Assembly: GCA_038239195.1 (NCBI GenBank)
Contig: JBBSEZ010000145.1
Location: forward strand, 1 to 20,864
Source of the DNA: JBBSEZ01 sp038239195
Lineage (GTDB): Bacteria > Planctomycetota > Planctomycetia > Gemmatales > Gemmataceae
Direction: 5' to 3'
DNA: 20,864 bases
The notes below the pieces were generated by a model. It had not been told where the DNA came from and searched no databases. It worked only from the letters and a program-made list of their open reading frames with translations. This document shows positions 7,562 to 13,908 of the stretch, in pieces (the first letter of the stretch is position 1; every line of letters begins with the position of its first letter). The position numbers and the translations under genes are program-made.

Positions 7562-9262
7562 ATGGCGTGGGCGCGATTGGGCCCTGTCGGGCTACTCCTG
7601 CTGGCAGCGCTGGGAGGGCTCTTGCTGAGCTGCACGCGCCGGCACGCCACTCCTCCCCCGGAGGCCCCACCCTGGTTTGAAGACGTCACCGACCAGGTCG
7701 GGCTCGACTTCGTCCACGACGCCGGGCCGGTCGATGACGGCTACTTCATGCCGCAAATCGTCGGCTCCGGCGCCGCCCTGTTCGACTTCGATGGCGATGG
7801 CCGGCTCGACGTTCTCCTTCTCAACAACGGGGGGCCCAAAGGGCGCCCGAATCGGCTCTACAAGCAGATGCCGGACGGCAAGTTCAAGGACGTGAGCAAG
7901 GGGTCGGGGCTGGACTTCTCCGGCCACTGCATGGGCGTCGCCATCGGGGACGTGAATAACGACGGCCTCCCCGACGTCCTCATCACCGAGTTTGCCGGAG
8001 TGCGCCTGTTCTTGAACAACGGCGACGGCACCTTCGCGGACGTGACCGAGGCGGCGGGGCTGAAAAGCCCGCTGTGGGCGACCTCGGCGGCGTTCGTCGA
8101 TTACGACCGAGACGGCTGGCTCGACCTCGTAGTCGTCAACTACGTCGAGTACGACCCCTCGTGGAACTGTGCCGGCCTGGGGGGCAGGCGCGACTATTGC
8201 CACCCGAATCAGTTCACCGGGACGGTCACCAAGCTCTTCCGCAACCGGGGGCTCACGGGGTCGAAGTCTGTACGCTTCGAAGACCGGACGAAGGCGTCGG
8301 GGCTCTTTCAGCGGCCAGGGCCGGGGCTGGGTGTGGCGTGTGCGGACTTCGACGGGGACGGCTGGCCGGACATCTTCGTCGCCAACGACGGCAAGCCCAA
8401 CCATCTGTGGATCAACCAGAAGGACGGCACCTTCAAGGAAGAGGCCCTCGAGCGCGGCATCGCCTGCAATGGCCTAGGACAGGCCCAGGCCAACATGGGG
8501 GTGGCGCTCGGCGACGTGGACGGGGACGGGGACCTGGACGTGTTTGTAACGCACCTGACCGCGGAGACGCACGCGCTGTGGACACAAGGGCCACGCGGGG
8601 CGTTTCAGGACCGGACTGCCCAGGCGGGGTTGGCGCGTCCTCCGTGGAGCGGGACGGGCTTCGGGACGGTGCTGGCCGACTTCGACCACGACGGCGCCCT
8701 TGATCTCGCCGTCGTCAACGGCCGGGTGGTGAGGGGCCAACCCGCCAACCCGGAGGAGTTGGGCCCGTTCTGGGCCACCTACGCGGAGCGCAATCAACTC
8801 TTCGCCAACGAGGGAGGAGGGCGATTTCGCGACATTTCCTCGTTCAATCATCCCTTCTGCGGCACCGCCGGGGTCTCGCGTGGGCTGGTGGTCGGGGACG
8901 TGGACGGAGACGGGGCGTTGGACTTGTTGGTGACGAAGACGGCGGGGCGCGCCCGGCTTTATCGAAACGTGGCGGGAGCGCGCGGGCATTGGTTGATGGT
9001 GCGTGCGGTCGATCCGGCGTTGAAGCGCGACGCCTACGGGGCGGCGATCACGATCGAGGCTGGAGGGCGGCGCCGGGTGGGGTGGGTCAACCCCGGCCAG
9101 AGCTACCTGTCCAGTCACGACCCCCGCGTTCATTTCGGCCTGGGCGCGGCCGAGCGCGTAGACGCGGTCCAAGTCCTCTGGCCGGACGGCACGCGCGAGG
9201 CGTTCGCCGGGCGGCCCGCGGACCAATCGATCGCGCTGCGCAAGGGGGACGGGAGGCGATGA
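7562..9262 (+). CDS. CRTAC1 family FG-GAP/UnbV lipoprotein (second copy)
   Basis: This is a 566-residue exported lipoprotein. The start at 7562 is chosen because it gives a complete signal peptide (GPVGLLLLAALGGLLLSC) with a clear LLSC lipobox at Cys24; the frame is open far upstream, but only as an overlap with the preceding gene. The propeller carries seven acidic calcium loops: DFDGDGRLD (75-83), DVNNDGLPD (130-138), DYDRDGWLD (180-188), DFDGDGWPD (262-270), DVDGDGDLD (318-326), DFDHDGALD (373-381) and DVDGDGALD (446-454). The C-terminal ASPIC/UnbV domain (about 490-558) has VHFGLGAAE and VLWPDG. It lies 83 bases after the first CRTAC1 gene and overlaps the next by four bases. The pair may be an old duplication; both share the same domain order but differ in loop number. 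Confidence 0.88.
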   Translation: MAWARLGPVGLLLLAALGGLLLSCTRRHATPPPEAPPWFEDVTDQVGLDFVHDAGPVDDGYFMPQIVGSGAALFDFDGDGRLDVLLLNNGGPKGRPNRLYKQMPDGKFKDVSKGSGLDFSGHCMGVAIGDVNNDGLPDVLITEFAGVRLFLNNGDGTFADVTEAAGLKSPLWATSAAFVDYDRDGWLDLVVVNYVEYDPSWNCAGLGGRRDYCHPNQFTGTVTKLFRNRGLTGSKSVRFEDRTKASGLFQRPGPGLGVACADFDGDGWPDIFVANDGKPNHLWINQKDGTFKEEALERGIACNGLGQAQANMGVALGDVDGDGDLDVFVTHLTAETHALWTQGPRGAFQDRTAQAGLARPPWSGTGFGTVLADFDHDGALDLAVVNGRVVRGQPANPEELGPFWATYAERNQLFANEGGGRFRDISSFNHPFCGTAGVSRGLVVGDVDGDGALDLLVTKTAGRARLYRNVAGARGHWLMVRAVDPALKRDAYGAAITIEAGGRRRVGWVNPGQSYLSSHDPRVHFGLGAAERVDAVQVLWPDGTREAFAGRPADQSIALRKGDGRR

Positions 9263-10563
9263 ACGGCCGCAGGCGCTGGCGGGCCCTCCTGGCGTTACTC
9301 GTCCTGGCGCTGACCGGGGCGGGGGCTCTGTTCGTCGCGCAGCGCTGGCGGCCGGCGCCGCTGCCCGCGCTGCCCGACCTGGGCGGGGCCGACCCGGCGG
9401 TCGTGGCGGCCATCGAGGCGGCGCGCGCGAAGGTGAGCGCGTCGCCGCGCGCGGCAGGGGCCTGGGGGCAGCTGGGGATGGTGCTGGCTGCCCACGGCTA
9501 CGATGCCGAGGCCGTGCCCTGCTTCACCGAGGCCGAACGCTTGGACGCCCGCGATCCCCGATGGCCCTACTTCCGCGGCGTTGCGCTGTCGCCGGGGGCC
9601 CCGGGCGCAGGCCTCCCCGACATGCGGCGCGCGGTGGCCCTCTGGGGTGGGGGCGGGCCCCTCGCCCCGCGGTTGCGCCTGGCGGAGGCGCTGCAGGCCC
9701 AGGGGCACGACGAGGAGGCCAAAGCCCTCTTCGAGCAGGTGCTGACCCACGACCCGGGCAACGCGTCCGCCCACCTCGGGTTGGCCCGGTTGGCTCACGG
9801 ACGGAACGACTGGGCCGCAACCCAAGATCATTTGCGCCACTGCCTGGGCGACGAGCACGTGAAGAAGGCGGCCCACTCGCTCCTTGCCGAGGGCCATCAG
9901 CGGCGCGGGAGGGCGGCGGAGGCGGCGCGCGAGCGCGGCCTGGCGGCCAACGCGCCGGCCCCGTTGGAGGCAGTCGATCCGGTCCTGGAGGAACTGAGCC
10001 GCCTGCGCGTCGGCCGGCAAGCGAGCCTCGTCCGCGCCAGCAAGTTGCTCAAACAGGGCCAGGCGCGGGCGGCCAGTGCGCTGCTGCTGGAGACCGTGCG
10101 CGACTACCCCGATTCGGCCTCGGCGTGGCTCGGCCTGGGGCGGGCCCTGGTCGCGCAGAAGGACCATCGGGGCGCCGAGCGGGCCCTGCGGCGGGCGCTC
10201 GAGCTGGCGCCGGCCCTGGTCGAGGCCCACTTTTACCTGGGCGTCGCCCTGTTCGAGCAGGGCCGCACGCGCGAGGCGGCCGGCCCCCTCCGCCAGGCGG
10301 TCAAGCTGCGCCCCGGCCATGCGCTGGCGCAGTACAACCTGGGGCACTGCCTGCGGCGACAGGGCAATCGGGCCGGTGCGATCCAGGCCTTCGCGGAAGC
10401 GGTGCGCTTCAAGCCTCACTTCGCCCAGGCGCACACTAACCTGGGGGAATTGCTGGCCCAGGACGGCCGCACAGCCGAAGCACGAGAACACTTGAAGGAC
10501 GCCGCCGCGCTGGCCCCCGAAGACCCACGCCCCCGCGAACTGCTGGAAAAATACCGTCCGTGA
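9259..10563 (+). CDS. Membrane-anchored TPR protein
   Basis: This protein of 434 residues has one N-terminal hydrophobic segment (about 8-27, ALLALLVLALTGAGALFVAQ), which would anchor it with the repeat domain outside the cytoplasm. The rest is a chain of tetratricopeptide repeats, clearest in the C-terminal half: PDSASAWLGLGRALVAQKD, PALVEAHFYLGVALFEQGR, PGHALAQYNLGHCLRRQGN and PHFAQAHTNLGELLAQDGR, each with the usual small and aromatic residues. TPR arrays bind other proteins. The ATG overlaps the stop codon of the CRTAC1 gene (ATGA) with GGGAGG just upstream, so the two are translationally coupled and probably work together. The partner and precise function are unknown. Confidence 0.85.
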   Translation: MNGRRRWRALLALLVLALTGAGALFVAQRWRPAPLPALPDLGGADPAVVAAIEAARAKVSASPRAAGAWGQLGMVLAAHGYDAEAVPCFTEAERLDARDPRWPYFRGVALSPGAPGAGLPDMRRAVALWGGGGPLAPRLRLAEALQAQGHDEEAKALFEQVLTHDPGNASAHLGLARLAHGRNDWAATQDHLRHCLGDEHVKKAAHSLLAEGHQRRGRAAEAARERGLAANAPAPLEAVDPVLEELSRLRVGRQASLVRASKLLKQGQARAASALLLETVRDYPDSASAWLGLGRALVAQKDHRGAERALRRALELAPALVEAHFYLGVALFEQGRTREAAGPLRQAVKLRPGHALAQYNLGHCLRRQGNRAGAIQAFAEAVRFKPHFAQAHTNLGELLAQDGRTAEAREHLKDAAALAPEDPRPRELLEKYRP

Positions 10564-10877
10564 CGTTCCCGGCGCACGGAGCGAGAGTGGCGCGGCAACG
10601 GGGTGAAGTGGCGAGCCCGGCAGTTACCTCCTTGACCGAAAGAACGCGGCTGGCGTACAATGTCCACTATATGATCGTCCCACATAGAAGAGACGGCGTG
10701 CTTCCCGCTCTGTCCGGGCTGTTCTGGGCCTCAGGCCTCGTCGCAGAGCGATACGTCGTTCGTTCCCCGGAGGGCCATCACATAGGCTTCGAAGACGGGC
10801 CGCACGATTCGACGAGGCAGCGTGCTCGCCTTTCTGATCTCGCTCTTCATTCATCATCCTAACCGAGAACCTCTCCC
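10564..10877. other. Intergenic region with promoter, no gene
   Basis: This 314-base gap lies between the TPR gene and the DUF1559 gene. It holds the promoter at 10632-10661 and a long leader of about 210 bases. A frame from 10671 to 10862 reads MIVPHRRDGVLPALSG and on, but has no ribosome-binding site and no protein-like pattern. No strong hairpin was found after the TPR stop codon. Confidence 0.55.
10632..10661 (+). promoter_or_regulatory. Strong sigma70-type promoter for the DUF1559 gene
   Basis: TTGACC (10632-10637) and TACAAT (10656-10661) are 18 bases apart, each matching the consensus at five of six positions, which is striking in DNA this GC-rich. Transcription would begin near 10668 and leave a 5' leader of about 210 bases before the ATG at 10878. 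Confidence 0.55.
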
Positions 10878-11783
10878 ATGCCGCGCTTATTCAAACTGAG
10901 AAAGTGGCCGGGCTTCACGCTGATCGAGTTGCTGGTGGTGATCGCCATCATCGCCATCCTCATCGGCCTGCTCCTCCCCGCCGTGCAGAAGGTCCGCGCC
11001 GCCGCCGCACGTATCCAGTGCAGTAACAACCTCAAGCAACTCGGCATCGCCTCACACGCCGCCCACGATGCCATCGGCCAGTTCCCGCCGTGTTATGGGC
11101 CCTTCCCGAGTTCGGGAACCAGCGCGGGGAACATTTTCTACCACTTGCTGCCTTACCTCGAGCAGGACAACCTCTATAAGCAGTGGAACGGGATCGGCGT
11201 CCCCCTGAAGTCGTTCCGATGCCCCTCCGATCCCAACTATAGGGACGGCCTCCTAGACCCGGGCAACCCCTGGGCCCTGGGAACCTACGCCGCGAACTAC
11301 CAGGCCTTCGGAAGGCCGGAAGCCGGAGACTTCAACTCCGGGCTCGGGGACGCTGCGCAGCCGAACCAGGCCGGCATTGCCACGCTCTCTGGGTCCTTCT
11401 CGGACGGGACGAGCAACACGATCTTGTTTGCCGAGCGGTACGCCCGATGCGGGAGCTTCGCCACTCTGTGGGCGCACGGCGACTGGGAGACCGCCTGGAT
11501 GGGGATGTTCGCCTACGGCAAAAGCGACGGGACCGCCGGCTATCATTCCCGCTACAACTGGGGCCCGCCCGGCAAGGTCGGGTCGGGGTCGAAGTTCCAG
11601 ATCGCGCCCAACCCCTACCAGAGCGCGTGTGATACCTCGGTGGCGCAGTCTTCCCACACGAGCACCATGCAAGTGACGCTGGCGGATGGAAGTGTAAGGT
11701 CTCTGTCCTCGGGCATCAGCGGCACGACCTGGTGGGCCGCTTGCACCCCGAGGGGGGGCGAGACGCTCAGCAGTGACTGGTAA
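10878..11783 (+). CDS. DUF1559 pseudopilin-like protein
   Basis: This 301-residue protein belongs to the planctomycete-expanded DUF1559 family. The N-terminus has a prepilin-type methylation signal: Gly12 then FTLIELLVVIAIIAILIGLLL, with cleavage expected after Gly12 and the conserved Glu at mature position 5 (Glu17). AVQKVRAAAARIQCSNNLKQLG (35-56) follows, the hallmark that joins the pilin-like helix to the DUF1559 globular part. Near the C-terminus, SSHTSTMQVTLADGSVRSLSSGIS matches the family's closing ADGSVR motif. It is expected to be processed by a prepilin peptidase and assembled or anchored at the envelope through a type II secretion/pilus-like route. It is followed by a GC hairpin and a small lipoprotein gene, an arrangement I recall as common in these genomes. 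Confidence 0.92.
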   Translation: MPRLFKLRKWPGFTLIELLVVIAIIAILIGLLLPAVQKVRAAAARIQCSNNLKQLGIASHAAHDAIGQFPPCYGPFPSSGTSAGNIFYHLLPYLEQDNLYKQWNGIGVPLKSFRCPSDPNYRDGLLDPGNPWALGTYAANYQAFGRPEAGDFNSGLGDAAQPNQAGIATLSGSFSDGTSNTILFAERYARCGSFATLWAHGDWETAWMGMFAYGKSDGTAGYHSRYNWGPPGKVGSGSKFQIAPNPYQSACDTSVAQSSHTSTMQVTLADGSVRSLSSGISGTTWWAACTPRGGETLSSDW

Positions 11784-11798
11784 GGTCAATTCGCTCGA

Positions 11799-11839
11799 GG
11801 CCGGCCGGGCGGGAAGTATTGATCCCGGCCCGGCCGGCC
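11799..11839 (+). terminator. GC-rich hairpin after the DUF1559 gene
   Basis: The left arm (11799-11814, GGCCGGCCGGGCGGGA) pairs with the right arm (11823-11839) with a single bulged base and an eight-base loop AGTATTGA. It lies 15 bases after the DUF1559 stop codon. There is no T-tract, but the stem is very stable; it could terminate or attenuate transcription between this gene and the following lipoprotein gene. Confidence 0.6.
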
Positions 11840-11912
11840 CGTGCCCCGGTGCGGTCTTTCGCTCATTGCCGCTCGGGGGAGAATCGCCGAGAACAAATCG
11901 AGGGAGGTTGCG

Positions 11913-12368
11913 ATGGGTAGGAGCGGGGGCGCGGCGAAGAGATCGCTCAGTTTTGCCGCCTTGCTGGTGCTGGGGGTAGTCGGCTGTGGCGGGGGCAAAG
12001 CCGACGTCACCGGGAAGGTTACGCTCAACAACCAGCCGATCCCTTGGGGGCGCATTACCTTCGTCAGCGAGGCGGGGAACAAGCCCGCCATTTCCAGCCC
12101 GATTCGGAACGGCACTTTCACGATCAAGGACTGTCCCGTTGGGAAGGCCAAGATCAGCATCGAGTCCTGGGAGGCCCGCGCGCCCAATCGGAACGTCCCT
12201 GAGTCAATGAAGGGCTTCAAGCCGCCTGAAGGGGTCGATGAGCCGCCCCCCGAAGTCATCGGGAAGTATGTCCCGATCGCGTCCCGGTATACGAGCCCCG
12301 ATACGTCCGGGCTCGAGTACCAGGTGAAACGAGGGGAGAATACCTGCGACCTCCCGTTGGGGCCTTGA
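11913..12368 (+). CDS. Small lipoprotein, carboxypeptidase-regulatory-like
   Basis: This is a 151-residue exported lipoprotein. The start at 11913 is supported by AGGGAGG nine to ten bases upstream and by a complete signal peptide (AALLVLGVVGC) with lipobox VVGC at Cys25. After the Cys comes a Gly linker and a small beta-sandwich: ADVTGKVTLNNQPIPWGRITF, then NGTFTIKDCPVGKAKISIES, the pattern of carboxypeptidase regulatory-like/transthyretin-type domains. These planctomycete proteins are usually annotated as hypothetical lipoproteins and often follow DUF1559 genes, as here. The role is likely structural or binding at the envelope; no catalytic motif is visible. It lies 43 bases before the next TPR gene and probably shares its transcript. 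Confidence 0.75.
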   Translation: MGRSGGAAKRSLSFAALLVLGVVGCGGGKADVTGKVTLNNQPIPWGRITFVSEAGNKPAISSPIRNGTFTIKDCPVGKAKISIESWEARAPNRNVPESMKGFKPPEGVDEPPPEVIGKYVPIASRYTSPDTSGLEYQVKRGENTCDLPLGP

Positions 12369-12411
12369 GCCCACCCGGCCAACGGTCTCAGGGCCCACAC
12401 GGGGCGTCGCG

Positions 12412-13629
12412 ATGATACGGTGGTTGCGAAAGGTGTCCTGGCGCGGCCGCGCCGTCCGACGGACGGCGGTGTTGGTTCTTGGTGGGGTTGCGCTGACAAT
12501 CGCGGGGCGCTGGCTGTGGGGCGAATACCACTTTCGCGCCGGCAGGCAAGCGCTGGAGCGGCGCGACTACGCGGGCGGGCGGGGGCACCTGAGAAAGTGC
12601 CTGGCCGTCTGGCCGCGCGGGCCGGCCACGCACCTCCTGGCCGCCCGCGCCGCAGTCGGCGTGGGTGCGTACGCGGAGGCGGAGCGCCACCTCGACGCCA
12701 GCGAAGAGCTCGGGGGGGAGCGGCAGGCGATCCGGCTCGAACGGCACCTGCTGGACGCCCAGCGGGGCACGCTAAGCCCGCTTGCGGAGGAGCTCCTTCA
12801 CGGCCGCGTCGGCCAGAGCGGCCCCGAGACCGGCCGCATCCTCGAAGCCTTGATCTTCGGGTATCTTTACACCTACCGCCTGGGGGAGGCGCAGGCCTGC
12901 CTGGCGCGCTGGCTGGCCCTGGAGCCGGAGAACGCTCAGGCCCTATACCTGCGCGGCCTGGTCCGCGAGGGGCTCCAGCAACTTCCCGAGGCGGGCGCGG
13001 ACTACCGCCGCGCCGTCGAGATTGACCCGAACCATGCCGCTGCCCGACAGCGCCTCGCGGAGTTTTTGCTTCACGAGGGGCAAGGTGCGGACGCTGCCGA
13101 GCAGTTCGAGAGGCTGCACAGCACGCGCCCCGACGACCCCGCGGTGTTGTTCGGCCTGGCCCGCGCCTGGCGACAAGTGGGCAAACTTGCCGAAGCGCGG
13201 AACCTGCTCGACCGACTGCTGGCCGATCATCCCGACCACCTCGGCGCGGTGAAGTTGCGCGGCCAGGTGGCCTTCTCCGACCAGGACCCGGCCCGTGCCG
13301 AGCGCTGTTACCGCAAGGCGCTCCAACTCGACGCCAGCGATACCGAGGCCTGCTACGGGATGGCCCGAGCCCTCGTGGCGCGCGACCGCCGCAAGGAAGC
13401 CGACGGCTTCCTTGAACGCGGCCGCGCCATCGAGCGAGACCTGGCCCAACTCCGAGAACTGCACGAAAAGATCGGCCGGGAGCCGGGTAACGCCCAACTC
13501 CGCTACGAGGCTGGACTGATCTGCCTGCGCAACGGTCAGCAGGACGAGGGCCGCCGCTGGCTGCTCAGCGCGCTCCGCATCGACCGCCACCACCAGCCTG
13601 CCCAACGTGCGCTGGAGGGGGCCCGCTAA
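12412..13629 (+). CDS. TPR protein with N-terminal membrane segment
   Basis: This protein of 405 residues has a basic N-terminus (RKVSWRGRAVRR) and one hydrophobic segment (about 17-33, TAVLVLGGVALTIAGRW), a signal anchor. The remainder is helical repeats: ENAQALYLRGLVREGLQQ, NHAAARQRLAEFLLHEGQ, DDPAVLFGLARAWRQVGK and DTEACYGMARALVARDRR show the TPR spacing and small-residue positions. It resembles the TPR protein at 9259-10563 in layout, so the block may hold two related scaffold proteins. It follows the small lipoprotein gene closely and ends inside a 12-bp hairpin. TPR proteins mediate protein binding; the partner is unknown but the neighbouring envelope proteins are candidates. Confidence 0.82.
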   Translation: MIRWLRKVSWRGRAVRRTAVLVLGGVALTIAGRWLWGEYHFRAGRQALERRDYAGGRGHLRKCLAVWPRGPATHLLAARAAVGVGAYAEAERHLDASEELGGERQAIRLERHLLDAQRGTLSPLAEELLHGRVGQSGPETGRILEALIFGYLYTYRLGEAQACLARWLALEPENAQALYLRGLVREGLQQLPEAGADYRRAVEIDPNHAAARQRLAEFLLHEGQGADAAEQFERLHSTRPDDPAVLFGLARAWRQVGKLAEARNLLDRLLADHPDHLGAVKLRGQVAFSDQDPARAERCYRKALQLDASDTEACYGMARALVARDRRKEADGFLERGRAIERDLAQLRELHEKIGREPGNAQLRYEAGLICLRNGQQDEGRRWLLSALRIDRHHQPAQRALEGAR

Positions 13630-13644
13630 CCCGCGGGCCCTCTC
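13615..13644 (+). terminator. 12-bp hairpin spanning the TPR stop codon
   Basis: GAGGGGGCCCGC (13615-13626) pairs with GCGGGCCCTCTC (13633-13644) over a six-base loop, with one G-T wobble. The loop contains the TAA stop (13627-13629). It probably ends the DUF1559/lipoprotein/TPR transcript ahead of the nitrate operon. Confidence 0.65.
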
Positions 13645-13680
13645 GACCTCTAGCGTTGTGCCTACCTTTCCAACAGCACT

Positions 13681-13697
13681 TGCACACCAATCATGCA
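13681..13697 (+). promoter_or_regulatory. NtrC-like binding site
   Basis: TGCACACCAATCATGCA has the 17-bp size and TGCA ends of the NtrC consensus (TGCACC-N5-GGTGCA): five of six bases match in the left half and four of six in the right. Its centre is about 132 bp upstream of the predicted sigma54 transcription start, a usual distance for an enhancer. The site is imperfect, and NtrC-type specificity in planctomycetes is not known to me. Confidence 0.35.
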
Positions 13698-13747
13698 GCC
13701 CCGCCGGCGCCCCCTAACGCGACCGGAGGGACCGGAAGAGTATCTGC

Positions 13748-13771
13748 TTGCCGCAACAGCAGTTGCGGCAA
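13748..13771. promoter_or_regulatory. Perfect 10-4-10 palindrome upstream of the nitrite reductase gene
   Basis: TTGCCGCAAC (13748-13757) and GTTGCGGCAA (13762-13771) are exact reverse complements around the spacer AGCA. It lies upstream of the predicted sigma54 start, centred near -61, and is therefore more likely a protein-binding operator or enhancer than an RNA hairpin. The regulator is unknown. Confidence 0.6.
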
Positions 13772-13795
13772 CTGATCGCTTCGTGCGCCGAGTTG

Positions 13796-13811
13796 GGCAC
13801 ATCAGTTGCTT
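13796..13811 (+). promoter_or_regulatory. Sigma54-type -24/-12 promoter for the nitrate operon
   Basis: GGCAC (13796-13800), five bases, then TTGC (13806-13809) and TT reproduce the core of the sigma54 consensus TGGCACG-N4-TTGCW with exact GG-to-GC spacing; the flanking T and G of the -24 box are replaced. Transcription would start near 13821, giving a leader of about 88 bases. The -12 element sits inside a 13-bp palindrome, TTGCTT-A-AAGCAA (13806-13818). A sigma54 promoter fits nitrogen-regulated assimilation genes. Confidence 0.5.
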
Positions 13812-13908
13812 AAAGCAAAGCACTCTCCTCTCGCCGCGTTTCCTGCTGTTCAGGGAGCTCAGGCGTTTGCGCCCGCGCGCTTTCCACCATCTGTCTGGAG
13901 CCTCTCCC

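Noticed and set aside
10671..10862. Small gene of 63 codons before the DUF1559 gene
   Set aside because: No ribosome-binding site, no protein-like pattern, and it falls in the probable leader of the DUF1559 transcript.
13748..13771. ANTAR-type (NasT/NasR) attenuator hairpin
   Set aside because: The known targets have paired hairpins with six-base loops carrying A1 and G4. Here the loop is AGCA (or CAGCAG if one pair opens), which does not fit, and the element is upstream of the predicted transcription start.
13693..13908. Upstream extension of the nitrite reductase to ATG 13693
   Set aside because: The added 72 residues have no match to the family, cover the palindromes and the sigma54 element, and the FAD motif is at its normal distance from ATG 13909.
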